DNA of 64,000 bases from assembly GCA_017557435.1 (NCBI GenBank), contig JAFYYR010000002.1, positions 35,750 through 99,749 of the forward strand. The letters are read 5' to 3'. Shown here piece after piece: positions 50,011 to 60,024 of this stretch. The notes under the pieces are model-generated. The model saw nothing but the letters and a program-made list of their open reading frames with translations, had not been told where the DNA came from and searched no databases. Source of the DNA: Pseudobutyrivibrio sp. (GTDB lineage Bacteria > Bacillota > Clostridia > Lachnospirales > Lachnospiraceae). Position numbers and translations under genes: made by a program. Every line of letters begins with the position of its first letter. Within the stretch, counting starts at the first letter, position 1.

Positions 50011-52044
50011 ATGAATATCCAGGCGATTTACTCCGACGGAACAGCTGAATATAGAACTCCAATGGAACCTGAGGAAAACGAACTAGTTACAATCAGGCTT
50101 AGAGCTTATCATCAGGAAGATATACAAGTATTCTTGGTGTCTAGCGCCAAGGAAAACATCAAGATGAAGCTAGAGCGCACAAGAGGTGAGTTTGATTTTT
50201 ATGCTTGTGATGTACAGTTGGGCACAGAAGAGTTTAGATATCATTTTGAAATTGTAGGTGACTACGGTGGAATCTATTACTATGACCGAGTTGGCTTGTG
50301 GAGAGATTTGCGTGAGCATTATGAATTTTCAATTATGCCAGGGTTTTCCACACCGAGCTGGTCGAAGGGTGCGGTTATGTACCAGATTCTTGTGGATAGA
50401 TTTTGCAATGGTGATACTTCCAATGATGTTAAGTCCAATGAGTATTTCTATGTAGGAGCTCCTGTTCAGCAGGTTAAGGACTGGAATGCCATGCCTGCCA
50501 ATTTAGATATAGGACGTTTTTATGGTGGAGATTTAGAGGGCGTACGGCAAAAGTTTCATTACTTAAAGAGCCTTGGTGTAGAGGTTATTTATTTCAACCC
50601 ACTATTTGTCTCACCATCTAATCATAAATATGATACTTCAGACTATGATTATATAGACCCTCATTTTACGGTAATAAAAAATGATGGAGGCGAGTGTCTG
50701 AAGCAAGGTGACTTTAACAATGCTCATGCTACAAAATACAAGATAAGAGTCACCAACAAGGAGAATCTTGAGGCCAGCAATAAGTTTTTTGCTGATTTTG
50801 TAGAGGAAGCCCATGCTAAGGGAATCAGAGTAATCATCGACGGAGTATTTAATCACTGTGGCTCCTTTAACAAGTGGCTTAACCGAGAGAAGATTTATTC
50901 AAAAGCAGAGGGATATCCAGCAGGGGCATTTGAGGAAAAAGATAGTCCTTATAATAGCTTTTTCAAGTTCTATGAGGATAAATGGCCAAATAACATAAGC
51001 TATGATGGCTGGTGGAGTCACGACACTCTTCCAAAGCTTAATTACGAGGAGTCGCCAAAGCTATACGAGTATATCATGAACATAGGTAAAAAATGGGTGA
51101 GCCCTCCTTATAATGTGGACGGCTGGCGCCTTGATGTGGCAGCGGATTTAGGTCATTCTGAGGAGTTTAACCACAAGTTCTGGAGAGATTTTAGAGAAGC
51201 TGTTAAGGAGGCTAATCCTAATGCGGTGATTTTAGCAGAGCACTACGGCAATCCTAGCACTTGGCTTGATGGAACTCAGTGGGATACCATAATGAACTAT
51301 GATGCCTTTATGGAGCCACTTACATATTTTTTGACCGGTATGGAAAAGCATTCTGATGAATTCCAACAATCGGCTTTAGGGGACGGTGATAGATTTAAAA
51401 ATACAATGCTTCACTTTATGGCCCGTCTAAAGACACCATCTTTATATTGCGCCATGAATCAGCTGTCTAACCACGACCACTCTAGATTTTTAACAAGAAC
51501 TAACCACAAGGTGGGCAGAATCGCTACCATGGGTGCTCAGGCAGCTAATGAGGGGGTTAGTATCCCAGTTTTAAAATTAGCAGAGATGGTTCAGTTTACA
51601 TGGCCAGGGGCGCCAACCCTTTATTATGGCGATGAGGCAGGAGTTTGCGGATTTACAGACCCAGATTGTCGACGGACATTTCCTTGGGGAAATTGTAATT
51701 ATGACTTGATAGATTACACGAGAGATATTATTATGGTACACAAGCTTAGTCGTGCTATAAAAGAAGGATCGTTTCGATTCTTAAATTGCGGACAGGGTTA
51801 TATCAGTTACGCAAGATTTACAGCAGATGAGCAGATAATTGTGGTTATAAACGCGAACTCTAATAATATTGATGTTGATATTCCAGTTTGGATAGCAGGC
51901 ACGCCGCTTAATTGCAATCTGGAGAGATTAATTATGAGCAACGAGGTTGGATATTCTATTATGCCGACCGATATAATTGTTGAAGGTGGTAACCTTCATG
52001 TCAGTCTCACACCACAGACTGGCATAGTATACAAAAGGAAATAA
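50011..52044 (+). CDS. GH13 alpha-glucan hydrolase, cytoplasmic neopullulanase-like
   Basis: A 677-residue alpha-amylase-superfamily enzyme without signal peptide, so it acts on imported maltodextrins or other alpha-glucans. An N-terminal beta-sandwich (about residues 1-115) resembles the CBM34-type domain of neopullulanases and cyclomaltodextrinases. The TIM barrel follows with nucleophile Asp375 (VDGWRLDVA), acid/base Glu410 (VILAEHYG) and Asp489 in SNHDHSR, then a C-terminal beta domain. The pattern WPGAPTLYYGDEAG is typical of that subgroup. AAGGGGAG precedes the ATG. Exact specificity (pullulan, cyclodextrin or maltodextrin) cannot be told by eye. Confidence 0.9.
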   Translation: MNIQAIYSDGTAEYRTPMEPEENELVTIRLRAYHQEDIQVFLVSSAKENIKMKLERTRGEFDFYACDVQLGTEEFRYHFEIVGDYGGIYYYDRVGLWRDLREHYEFSIMPGFSTPSWSKGAVMYQILVDRFCNGDTSNDVKSNEYFYVGAPVQQVKDWNAMPANLDIGRFYGGDLEGVRQKFHYLKSLGVEVIYFNPLFVSPSNHKYDTSDYDYIDPHFTVIKNDGGECLKQGDFNNAHATKYKIRVTNKENLEASNKFFADFVEEAHAKGIRVIIDGVFNHCGSFNKWLNREKIYSKAEGYPAGAFEEKDSPYNSFFKFYEDKWPNNISYDGWWSHDTLPKLNYEESPKLYEYIMNIGKKWVSPPYNVDGWRLDVAADLGHSEEFNHKFWRDFREAVKEANPNAVILAEHYGNPSTWLDGTQWDTIMNYDAFMEPLTYFLTGMEKHSDEFQQSALGDGDRFKNTMLHFMARLKTPSLYCAMNQLSNHDHSRFLTRTNHKVGRIATMGAQAANEGVSIPVLKLAEMVQFTWPGAPTLYYGDEAGVCGFTDPDCRRTFPWGNCNYDLIDYTRDIIMVHKLSRAIKEGSFRFLNCGQGYISYARFTADEQIIVVINANSNNIDVDIPVWIAGTPLNCNLERLIMSNEVGYSIMPTDIIVEGGNLHVSLTPQTGIVYKRK

Positions 52045-52050
52045 CAAAAT

Positions 52051-52084
52051 TTGTTTCCAAAGCTTTATCAATATATAGTATAAT
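52051..52084 (+). promoter_or_regulatory. Promoter of the coiled-coil/J-domain gene
   Basis: TTGTTT at 52051-52056 with TATAGT at 52074-52079 (17-base spacer); an overlapping perfect TATAAT lies at 52079-52084. Confidence 0.55.
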
Positions 52085-52147
52085 ATGTTTATGGTTTGGG
52101 TTGAATGCCACAATACCTAGTTATTTAAGTTCTACGGGAGAGTTATT

Positions 52148-52600
52148 ATGGCAAAGGATCTCACATGTCAAAATGAAGTCGACATGCAGGCACTTGAGGA
52201 CCGACATAAAGAGTTAGAAAAAGCATGGAACGATTTATTAAAAGAAAAAAGAGAATTTGAAGCAAGGATTCACACCTTGGAGCAGCAGGAAAAGCAGTTT
52301 GAGTTGAAATGGGATATGCTCATTCGCGAGACTCAGAAGCTTGCTGATGACAAGAAGCAGTTCGAGCGCAAGAAGAAATTCTTTGAGCACGTACAGGTGA
52401 ATTCTGAGGAATCGTACAGCCAGACGGACAATATTGTCCACGGAGAGATGTTCTTCTCTGGCGTATCTACACAAAAGGCGCTTAAAAAGCGCTATAAGGA
52501 ACTTATCAAAATCTACCATCCAGATGGAGAATCAGGCGATACAGCCACTGTTGCTGAGATTAATCGCGAGTATGAGGACCTTAAGACACAGATGAATTAA
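52148..52600 (+). CDS. Coiled-coil protein with a C-terminal J-domain-like segment
   Basis: A 150-residue protein. Residues 15-85 are a highly charged Glu/Lys coiled coil. The last 40 residues read like helices II and III of a DnaJ domain: KALKKRYKELIKIYHPDGES with the HPD tripeptide at 124-126, then TVAEINREYEDLKTQ. The HPD loop is the element that stimulates DnaK ATPase, so it could recruit the chaperone to a partner bound by the coiled coil. Helix IV and the Gly-rich and zinc regions of DnaJ are absent. It stands alone between its promoter and a bidirectional terminator. Function is unknown. Confidence 0.78.
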   Translation: MAKDLTCQNEVDMQALEDRHKELEKAWNDLLKEKREFEARIHTLEQQEKQFELKWDMLIRETQKLADDKKQFERKKKFFEHVQVNSEESYSQTDNIVHGEMFFSGVSTQKALKKRYKELIKIYHPDGESGDTATVAEINREYEDLKTQMN

Positions 52601-52608
52601 ATGAGATT

Positions 52609-52640
52609 AAAAAAGTTGCACCTTTGGGTGCAACTTTTTT
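52609..52640. terminator. Bidirectional terminator
   Basis: AAAAAAGTTGCACC (52609-52622) pairs perfectly with GGTGCAACTTTTTT (52627-52640) around TTTG. It serves the plus-strand J-domain gene and the convergent RluD-like gene. Confidence 0.92.
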
Positions 52641-52641
52641 G

Positions 52642-53526
52642 CTATAGAATAAACTGCATATCTGATGGCAAATCAGCAGTAAATGACAATTGCTCACCTG
52701 TAATAGGATGAGTAAACTCAATTTTGTGAGAATGAAGCGCTTGTCTTGTCATGTACTCATAATCAGGATTATAGAGATGGTCTCCGATTAGAGGATGGCC
52801 AATATATTTAAAATGAACACGTATCTGATGGGTACGGCCTGTTTCTAGATGAATAGAAACAAGGCTGTGCCCTTTATTTCCTTTAATAACCTCATAGTGT
52901 GTGACAGCTCGCTCTCCATTTTCAAAATCCACTTGTCTTGTGATAATAGAATCATCCACACGTCCTATAGGCGCATCAATCGTACCTGATTTTTCATCTA
53001 GTGAGCCTCGTACAATAGCATAGTATTCTCGATGAAACAGCCTGTTTTTAACCATAGTAGATAAAATGTTAGCGCTTACCAGGTGCTTTGCAATTACCGT
53101 CAGCCCGGAAGTGTTTTTATCTAGTCTATTAGCACATCTGAAAATAAATGGCTTCCCTTGGGATTCGTAGTAGTATGCAAGCCCATTTGCAAGAGAATCC
53201 TCATAGTGATTGAGACTGGGATGTATAGGAAGCCCCGCAGGCTTATCTATTACGATTATATCCTCGTCTTCATAGACAATATCCAAATCCATCTTAACAG
53301 GAGGGATTTTCTCGGAAGAATTATCCTCTGAAATATTAACAGTCAAAATTTCTCCGGTCTTAAGCTTTCGATTCATATGAACCCATTCACCAGCAATCAT
53401 CACATTGTTTGGCATTTTCTTGATAGCAGTGATATTAGCGCTGGAGTATCCCTTGGATTTTAAATATTTATCTATAGTAAATTCGTTATATTCAGTTGCT
53501 ATCTGGTAGTTAAGAGTTCTATTCAT
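52642..53526 (-). CDS. RluD-like pseudouridine synthase
   Basis: A 294-residue enzyme with an N-terminal S4-like RNA-binding domain (FTIDKYLKSKGYSSANITAI) and a catalytic domain containing IDKPAGLPIHPS, the active-site motif NRLDKNTSGLTVIAK and TGRTHQIRVHF. It probably modifies 23S rRNA; the site is unknown. The start is placed at ATG 53526 because the promoter's -10 element (53548-53553) leaves no room for the more upstream in-frame starts at 53547 and 53562. The resulting leader is only about 15 bases and has no ribosome binding site. Confidence 0.9.
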   Translation of the reverse strand: MNRTLNYQIATEYNEFTIDKYLKSKGYSSANITAIKKMPNNVMIAGEWVHMNRKLKTGEILTVNISEDNSSEKIPPVKMDLDIVYEDEDIIVIDKPAGLPIHPSLNHYEDSLANGLAYYYESQGKPFIFRCANRLDKNTSGLTVIAKHLVSANILSTMVKNRLFHREYYAIVRGSLDEKSGTIDAPIGRVDDSIITRQVDFENGERAVTHYEVIKGNKGHSLVSIHLETGRTHQIRVHFKYIGHPLIGDHLYNPDYEYMTRQALHSHKIEFTHPITGEQLSFTADLPSDMQFIL

Positions 53527-53547
53527 AAGTTGAATGATAATAGGCAT

Positions 53548-53576
53548 TTTATAACAAGTCAATTGAAATTGGTCAA
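53548..53576 (-). promoter_or_regulatory. Promoter of the RluD-like gene
   Basis: On the minus strand TTGACC (53571-53576), a 17-base spacer and TATAAA (53548-53553) preceded by TGT, predicting a start near 53541. Confidence 0.75.
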
Positions 53577-53579
53577 ATA

Positions 53580-53613
53580 AAAAAGAGACTAGCGCAGCTG
53601 CTAGTCTCTTTTT
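53580..53613. terminator. Terminator of the GH94 gene
   Basis: GAGACTAGC (53585-53593) and GCTAGTCTC (53600-53608) form a perfect stem flanked by AAAAA and TTTTT, active on either strand. On the minus strand it ends the GH94 transcript just before the RluD-like promoter. Confidence 0.92.
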
Positions 53614-53650
53614 AGAAGGAGAATTAAAAATTCTTATGAAGAAAATGGAA

Positions 53651-56086
53651 TTACTTCATAGTTGCAATTACATTTACAACCTTTTTGCTAGGGTCAAATG
53701 GGATTACATTTCCCTGTACCTCTACACCGTCAACAGTGAGAGAAGAAACTCCCTTTTGAACCTTGTTTGGATTCTTGATTTCGATGTTGTATGTTACACC
53801 GCGGTATACACGAGTTACATTGAAATCACCAAATGCAGCTGGAGTACATGGATTAACTGAAAGTCCCTCAAGTGTAGGATAAATACCTAAGATGTACTGA
53901 GAGATATTTGTAAATGTCCAAGCTGCTGTACCTGTAAGCCAGCTGTTCTTAGCCTCACCGTGGAATTTGGCATCTGCGCCAGCAACCATCTGTGAGTAAA
54001 CATATGGCTCAGTTCTATGAATCTCAGAAATGTCCTCGATATATGAAGGACAAGTTTTCTTGTATACTTCAAATGCTCTATCGCCACGTCCGATGCATGT
54101 CTCAGCAATTGAAATCCATGGATTGTTGTGACAGAAGATACCAGCATTTTCCTTGTATCCTGGTGGATAAGAAGTAATCTCACCAAGTTCAAGGTGATAT
54201 CTTGTGTAAGCAGGCTGAAGAATCATAACACCATATTTTGTATCAAGCTTAGCCTTAACAGAGTTAAGAGCCTTCTCAGCATTACCATCCTCAACACCTA
54301 CGCCAGCCATTACACACATACCCTGTGGCTCGATGTAAATCTGGCCCTCGTCACATTCCTTAGAACCAACCTTGTGGCTGTAAGCATCGTAAGCACGGAC
54401 GAACCATTCACCATCCCAACCATCTTTTTCGATAGCGGCAATCATCTTATCTACTTCTGCAAGAACACGAGCCTCTTCAGCTGAATCGCCAAGGAGCTTT
54501 GCAAGTGCTGCATACTCGCGACCATATTTTACAAACATACCAGCGATGAATACTGACTCAGCAACTGGACCCTCTGAAGGACCGAAGCACTGGAAGCTTT
54601 CACCTGGATGCTCTGAGAAGCAGTTTAAGTTCAAGCAGTCGTTCCAATCGGCACGACCAATAAGTGGAAGGTCATGTGGACCCTTGTGGTTAACAATATA
54701 ATCAAATGATCTCTTTAAGTGCTCCATAAGAGTGGTTGCAACTGACATGTCATTGTCGTAAGGAACCATTTCCTTAAGGATAGAAGTATCACCTGTCTCA
54801 CGGATGTAAGCGCTTGTACCAGCAATAAGCCAAAGTGGATCATCGTTGAAACCAGAACCGATATCAGAGTTACCCTTCTTTGTAAGAGGCTGATACTGGT
54901 GATAAGCAGAACCATCCTGGAACTGAGTTGAAGCGATATCAATGATTCTCTCACGAGCTCTATCAGGAATAAGATGTACAAATCCAAGTAAATCCTGGCA
55001 AGAATCTCTGAATCCCATTCCACGACCGATACCTGTCTCATAGTATGAAGCAGAACGTGACATGTTAAATGTAACCATACACTGATACTGGTTCCAAATA
55101 TTAACCATACGGTTTACATGCTCATCAGAAGACTCGATGTGGAACTTGCTAAGGAGGTTATCCCAGTATTTGCATAACTCATCAAATGCCTTATCAAAAT
55201 CCTCTGTTGTCTGGTATTTTGCAAGAAGAGCATCGGCTTTCTTCTTATTAATAACACCAGGCTTTTCCCATTTATCATCCTCGGCGTTTTCAATATAGCC
55301 AAGAGCGAATACAAAAGTCTTGCTCTCGCCAGCTTCAAGAGAAACATTGAGCTGATGTGAAGCGATTGGGTACCAACCAGAAGCGATAGTGTTGTGAAGC
55401 TTGCCTTCGATAACAGCTGCTGGCTTATCTGGACCATTGTAAGCGCCTCTAAACTCATCGCGGCTTGTCTCGAAGCCATCAATCTTAGCATTTACAGAAT
55501 AAACAGCGTAGTGATTACGACGCTCTCTATATTCAGTCTTGTGGTAGATTGTAGAATCTACAACCTCAACCTCACCAATTGAAAGGTTACGCTGATAATT
55601 CTTCATATCATCATCAGCATTCCAAAGACACCATTCTACATAAGAGAAGAGTTGAATATCTTTTTTAGCATTGCCTTTATTAGTAAGAGTTACCTTTGTA
55701 AGCTCTACTGGATTGTCTGCTGGTACAAATGTAACTAAAGCAGCTTCTACATTATTTTTAACACCAGTAAACTTTGAATAACCGATACCGTGACGGCACT
55801 CATAAGAATCAAGTTCTGTTTTAGTTGGCTGCCAACCTGGATTCCAAATTGTATCGCCATCCTTAATATAGAAGTACTTTCCGTTTGTATCAGGAGTTGT
55901 ATCGTTGTAACGATATCTTGTCATACGAAGAAGCTTAGCATCTTTATAGAATGTGTAGCCTCCACATGTATTAGAAAGTAAAGTAAAGAAATCATTGCAT
56001 CCAAGATAGTTAATCCAAGGCAATGGAGTCTTTGGGGTAGTGATGACATATTCTTTATTATTATCATCGAAGTATCCGAATTTCAT
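53651..56086 (-). CDS. cbpA: Cellobiose phosphorylase (GH94)
   Basis: Cytoplasmic enzyme that converts cellobiose and phosphate to glucose-1-phosphate and glucose, saving ATP compared with hydrolysis. At 811 residues it has the same length as the clostridial enzymes and the same opening pattern ([16 protein letters not shown]...PWINYLG). Conserved segments seen are [17 protein letters not shown], the catalytic [15 protein letters not shown] with the general-acid Asp, [14 protein letters not shown], and [14 protein letters not shown]. No signal peptide. GGGAGGA precedes the start. It is divergent from a LacI regulator and linked to an ABC importer, a cellobiose or cellodextrin utilisation locus. 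Codon use is strongly biased. Confidence 0.96.
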   Translation of the reverse strand: MKFGYFDDNNKEYVITTPKTPLPWINYLGCNDFFTLLSNTCGGYTFYKDAKLLRMTRYRYNDTTPDTNGKYFYIKDGDTIWNPGWQPTKTELDSYECRHGIGYSKFTGVKNNVEAALVTFVPADNPVELTKVTLTNKGNAKKDIQLFSYVEWCLWNADDDMKNYQRNLSIGEVEVVDSTIYHKTEYRERRNHYAVYSVNAKIDGFETSRDEFRGAYNGPDKPAAVIEGKLHNTIASGWYPIASHQLNVSLEAGESKTFVFALGYIENAEDDKWEKPGVINKKKADALLAKYQTTEDFDKAFDELCKYWDNLLSKFHIESSDEHVNRMVNIWNQYQCMVTFNMSRSASYYETGIGRGMGFRDSCQDLLGFVHLIPDRARERIIDIASTQFQDGSAYHQYQPLTKKGNSDIGSGFNDDPLWLIAGTSAYIRETGDTSILKEMVPYDNDMSVATTLMEHLKRSFDYIVNHKGPHDLPLIGRADWNDCLNLNCFSEHPGESFQCFGPSEGPVAESVFIAGMFVKYGREYAALAKLLGDSAEEARVLAEVDKMIAAIEKDGWDGEWFVRAYDAYSHKVGSKECDEGQIYIEPQGMCVMAGVGVEDGNAEKALNSVKAKLDTKYGVMILQPAYTRYHLELGEITSYPPGYKENAGIFCHNNPWISIAETCIGRGDRAFEVYKKTCPSYIEDISEIHRTEPYVYSQMVAGADAKFHGEAKNSWLTGTAAWTFTNISQYILGIYPTLEGLSVNPCTPAAFGDFNVTRVYRGVTYNIEIKNPNKVQKGVSSLTVDGVEVQGNVIPFDPSKKVVNVIATMK

Positions 56087-56419
56087 ACGTTCCTCCCATT
56101 TGCATAAATTAGAAATAAAACTACTTTTAAGAAAACGATTAAGTAGGTAAAGTAGGACTATTTCAAGAAAATCGCCTTAAAGCAACCGTAAACGTTTAAG
56201 TTAAAAGGCATACTTATCTGCATTAAGAATAACATATCGGGGGCAGAAAACAATCATGTCTTTGTATTTTTGTGGATAATGTACTAAAATGGGAGTAGAA
56301 AATAATACGAAAGCCACAAAGTTTCGAAAAAGGCTTGTACAAACACGAAAACAGGACTATATTTAACTTAACGAAAACGATTAAGCGAAAAAAGCGTGGC
56401 AAAGGTAGGGAGAAAACAG
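56087..56419. promoter_or_regulatory. Divergent control region of the cellobiose locus
   Basis: This 333-base gap without a gene holds three sites of one pattern. GAAAACGATTAAG occurs identically at 56131-56143 and 56373-56385, and GTAAACGTTTAAG lies at 56188-56200, with the palindromic core AAACGTTT typical of LacI-family operators. Two sites lie on the GH94 side and one directly downstream of the lacI promoter. The GH94 promoter could not be fixed with confidence. Confidence 0.75.
56335..56363 (+). promoter_or_regulatory. Promoter of the cellobiose-locus LacI gene
   Basis: TTGTAC at 56335-56340, a 17-base spacer and TATATT at 56358-56363. The third operator copy (56373-56385) begins a few bases after the predicted start, implying autorepression. 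Confidence 0.65.
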
Positions 56420-57436
56420 ATGATGGTTTCATTAAAAGACATTGCCGCACGATGTGGAGTTTCGATAGCTACAGTCAGCAAAGCGCTGAATGATCATAGC
56501 GATATCGGACAGGAAACAAAAGAAAGAATTCGCCAGACAGCAAAGGAAATGGGTTATGTTCCTAATGCTGCAGCAAAGTCCATGAAAACTAATAGAACAC
56601 ATAATATTGGGGTGCTTTTTATGGATGATGCCCGAAGCGGTCTACAGCATGACTTCTTCGCAGGCTTATTGGAAAGCTTCAAAATTTCAGTTGAAAAAGA
56701 AGGATATGACATAACCTTCATTTCAAATGATAGAAGTAGACCAGGCAGAACATCTTATCTTAATCATGCTAGATACAGAAGGTTTGACGGTGTGATTATA
56801 GCAAATGTTCATTTTGATGACCCAGAGGTAATAGAGCTAGTTAATAGTGATATCCCAGTGGTTACAATTGATCATATTTATAATGATACAACAGCAATTC
56901 TTTCGGATAACGTCGACGGAGTTTCAGTACTTGTCGACTATGCAGTGAAAAATGGGCACAAGAAAATAGCTTTTATCCATGGCGTTGATTCCTCTGTAAC
57001 CAAATCACGAATGGTTACTTTCAATAAGAAAATGGAGGAATACGGAATCGATATTCCGGACGAGTACATCATGGAATCTCCATATAGAGATATGCATGGT
57101 GCCTATGAGACTACATTGAAGCTTTTAGAGCTTCCTGATGTACCAACCTGCATCTTTTATCCTGATGACTACGCATCTTATGGCGGAATCAGAGCAATCA
57201 ATGAAAAAGGGTACAGAGTACCAGATGACATTTCGGTGGTTGGATATGATGGAATAAGAGTTGCAAGGCACATCAGACCAAGGCTTACAACTTATAGACA
57301 GAATACTGATGAGTTGGGAGCATTGGCAGCGAGAAATCTTATAGATTTAATCGAGCGGCCAAACACTACATTAATTAAGCAAGTGGTTGTAAAAGGAAAG
57401 CTCCTTGAGGGAGACACACTAAAAAAACTGAATTAG
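56420..57436 (+). CDS. LacI-family regulator of the cellobiose locus
   Basis: A 338-residue repressor with the LacI helix-turn-helix (VSLKDIAARCGVSIATVSKAL), hinge helix (YVPNAAAKSMKTN) and effector domain (ISVVGYDGIRVARHIRPRLTTY). It is divergent from the GH94 gene and precedes the importer genes, so it presumably controls both with cellobiose or a cellodextrin as inducer. ATG 56420 follows GGGAG at 56409-56412; a GTG at 56396 is also in frame but has no ribosome binding site and would overlap the operator region. The importer may be cotranscribed. Confidence 0.93.
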   Translation: MMVSLKDIAARCGVSIATVSKALNDHSDIGQETKERIRQTAKEMGYVPNAAAKSMKTNRTHNIGVLFMDDARSGLQHDFFAGLLESFKISVEKEGYDITFISNDRSRPGRTSYLNHARYRRFDGVIIANVHFDDPEVIELVNSDIPVVTIDHIYNDTTAILSDNVDGVSVLVDYAVKNGHKKIAFIHGVDSSVTKSRMVTFNKKMEEYGIDIPDEYIMESPYRDMHGAYETTLKLLELPDVPTCIFYPDDYASYGGIRAINEKGYRVPDDISVVGYDGIRVARHIRPRLTTYRQNTDELGALAARNLIDLIERPNTTLIKQVVVKGKLLEGDTLKKLN

Positions 57437-57566
57437 GCATTTAGTTGAGAATTCAACTTATATAAATGCAGTAACAAAACAATGTGGCGCTAAAGAACAA
57501 TAGGGAAGAGATTTAGCACCAGGCAGGCTAAAGGCCTACGATAAAATTTATTTGGGAGGAACACAA

Positions 57567-58970
57567 ATGAAAAAACGTTTAGTAAGTTTGCTTGCAATGG
57601 CAACAATGACAGCATCAATGTTTGCTGCATGTGGAACAGCTGACATGGGTGGCGGTTCTGCTACAGAGGAGAAAGAGCCAGCTTCTACAGAGGAAATCGA
57701 TGCAGAGGCAGCAGCAGTTGATCTCGGTGAGGACACAGGTAAGGTTCTTAACATCTATGTATGGAACGAGGAGTTCAAGAGCCGTGTAACAGATCACTAT
57801 CCAAACTATGAGGAAGTTGACGCTACACATGGTAAGATTGGTGATGTAGATGTTGTATGGCAGATCACAGAGAATGCTGGTAATGCATATCAGGATAACC
57901 TTGATGCAGCATTAAAGGGACAGGCAGATGCAGCTGATGATGATAAGGTTGATATCTTCCTTATTGAGGCTGACTACGCTTCTAAGTATTGTGATACAGA
58001 TTACACAATGCCATTATCTGATCTTGGTATTACTTCTTCAGATCTTGCTGATCAGTATGAGTATACACAGACAATCGTTAAGGATGGTTCTGGAAGAGTT
58101 AAAGCTTCTTCATGGCAGGCAGCTTCAGCTGGTCTCATCTACAACAGAGATATCGCTAAAGAAGTTCTTGGAACAGAGGAGCCAGACGAGGTTCAGGCAG
58201 CAGTAGCTGATTGGAGCAAGTACAATGAGACAGCTAAGAAGGTAGCTGATGCAGGATATACAATGTGTTCAGTAATGGATACATATCGTACATATTCTAA
58301 CAACGTTTCTGGCCAGTGGGTACAGGATGGCAAGGTAGTTGTTGATGACAACATCATGAACTGGGTTGATGATTCAATGGCACTTGTAGAGGACAAGGCT
58401 GAGACAACATACGCTCTTTGGGGTGATGACTGGGCAAAGGGTAAGTACCCAGAAGGAAAGCAGTTCTGCTACTTTGGACCAGCTTGGTTCTTCAACTTCT
58501 GCTTAGATGTTGATAAGGAAGGCACAGTTGCTAACGATGGTAGATGGGGATTCTGCGAAGGTCCACAGTCTTACTACTGGGGTGGTACATGGATCTGTGC
58601 AGCAACAGGAACAGATAATCCTAACCTTGTAAAGGATATCATCCTTACAATGACAACAGATCAGTCAGTACTTAAGGAAATCGCTACAGCAGATCTTGAT
58701 TGCGTAAACAGCAAGACAGTTCTTGGCGAGCTTGCAAACTCAGATGAAGGTAACATGGATCTTCTTGGTGGACAGAATCCATACGCTCAGCTTGCAGCAG
58801 GCGCAGAGGGAATCGATCTTTCAAACCTTTCACCATACGATCAGGGATGTAACGAAGAGTTCCAGAACGCTTTGAAGAACTACTTCGAAGGAAATGCTAC
58901 TAAGGAAGAAGCTCTTGATCTCTTCAAGAAGGCTATTTCTGAGAAGTATCCAACACTTACTGTAGAGTAA
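57567..58970 (+). CDS. Cellobiose/cellodextrin ABC importer, solute-binding lipoprotein
   Basis: A 467-residue family-1 binding protein with a lipoprotein signal (MKKRLVSLLAMATMTASMFAAC, Cys at residue 22), an acidic Gly/Ser/Glu linker and a mature domain (VLNIYVWNEEFKSRV near the start; FFNFCLDVDKEGTVAND and YYWGGTWICAATG with clustered aromatic residues fit for sugar stacking). GGGAGG precedes the ATG at 57567. Highly biased codon use suggests an abundant surface protein. Ligand by context: cellobiose or short beta-glucans feeding the GH94 enzyme. Confidence 0.92.
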   Translation: MKKRLVSLLAMATMTASMFAACGTADMGGGSATEEKEPASTEEIDAEAAAVDLGEDTGKVLNIYVWNEEFKSRVTDHYPNYEEVDATHGKIGDVDVVWQITENAGNAYQDNLDAALKGQADAADDDKVDIFLIEADYASKYCDTDYTMPLSDLGITSSDLADQYEYTQTIVKDGSGRVKASSWQAASAGLIYNRDIAKEVLGTEEPDEVQAAVADWSKYNETAKKVADAGYTMCSVMDTYRTYSNNVSGQWVQDGKVVVDDNIMNWVDDSMALVEDKAETTYALWGDDWAKGKYPEGKQFCYFGPAWFFNFCLDVDKEGTVANDGRWGFCEGPQSYYWGGTWICAATGTDNPNLVKDIILTMTTDQSVLKEIATADLDCVNSKTVLGELANSDEGNMDLLGGQNPYAQLAAGAEGIDLSNLSPYDQGCNEEFQNALKNYFEGNATKEEALDLFKKAISEKYPTLTVE

Positions 58971-58996
58971 TCAATCAGTAGAATAATTTAGAGGTA

Positions 58997-59036
58997 TAAT
59001 ATGGGGGCGTATGGGTTTTCCTGTGCGCCCTCTATA
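58997..59036 (+). other. Intercistronic hairpin after the binding-protein gene
   Basis: GGGCG (about 59004-59008) can pair with CGCCC across an A/T-rich loop in the gap before the permease genes. There is no T run, so it may protect the upstream message from exonucleases and not stop transcription. Confidence 0.4.
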
Positions 59037-59064
59037 ATGAAAAGAAATATAAAGGGAGCACCTT

Positions 59065-59985
59065 ATGAACAAGAAGAGCAAAGTTGTACGTTACAATAAA
59101 TGGGGATACATTTTCTTACTACCTTTTATTGCGGTTTTTTTGGTATTCCAATTGATTCCATTAGTAACTACGATTTATAATTCATTTTTCTTGCACATGG
59201 AAGATGGATTAACTGTTGTTGGTCCTACATTCATTGGGCTAAAAAACTATTCAACAATTATATCTAATGGTGATTTACCAAAGTATTTCACTAACACAAT
59301 GATTATGTGGTTCATGGGATTTGTACCACAGATTCTTTTATCATTACTTTTGGGAGCATGGTTTACAGATCCATCTCTTAAGCTTAAATTTCAGAGATTT
59401 TTTAAGACGGTTATTTATTTGCCAAACTTAATTATGGCATCTGCATTCGCGATGTTATTCTTTACTTTGTTTTCTGATATGGGGCCAATTAATGATATTT
59501 TGAAAAATTTGGGAGTAATAAAGGAATCATATCAGTTTATGAGTCATGTGTGGTCAGTACGTGGACTTGTTGCCACAATGAACTGTTTGATGTGGTTTGG
59601 AAATACGACAATTCTTCTGATGGCAGGTATGTTAGGTATCGATCCAGCTTTATTTGAAGCTGCTCAGGTTGATGGAGCTACTGCTACTCAGATTTTCTAT
59701 AAGATAACTTTACCTTTACTTAAGCCTATTCTTATTTATGTAATGATTACATCTCTTATCGGTGGTTTGCAGATGTTTGATGTTCCTCAGATTTTGACTA
59801 ACAAAACTGGTGATCCAATGCGTACATCGATGACACTTATCATGTATCTGAATAAGAACCTTTCTGTCGGAAGTAGAAACTATGGTTTCGCTGGTGCGTT
59901 ATCAGTATTTATGTTTATTTTGACAGGTATTCTTAGCTTGATTGTATTTAAAGCAACAGGTAAGGAAGATAAGGACGGAAGATAA
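59065..59985 (+). CDS. Cellobiose importer permease, MalF type
   Basis: A 306-residue six-helix membrane subunit with the EAA loop EAAQVDGATATQIFYKITLP near residue 200. Its helices and short N-terminus fit the MalF-type subunit of CUT1 importers. AAGGGAG precedes the ATG. It is followed after 39 bases by its MalG-type partner. As in the other importer here, no ATPase gene accompanies it. Confidence 0.92.
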   Translation: MNKKSKVVRYNKWGYIFLLPFIAVFLVFQLIPLVTTIYNSFFLHMEDGLTVVGPTFIGLKNYSTIISNGDLPKYFTNTMIMWFMGFVPQILLSLLLGAWFTDPSLKLKFQRFFKTVIYLPNLIMASAFAMLFFTLFSDMGPINDILKNLGVIKESYQFMSHVWSVRGLVATMNCLMWFGNTTILLMAGMLGIDPALFEAAQVDGATATQIFYKITLPLLKPILIYVMITSLIGGLQMFDVPQILTNKTGDPMRTSMTLIMYLNKNLSVGSRNYGFAGALSVFMFILTGILSLIVFKATGKEDKDGR

Positions 59986-60024
59986 TCTTTATCTGAAGAT
60001 AGTGTTTATAGAGAGGATAATAAT

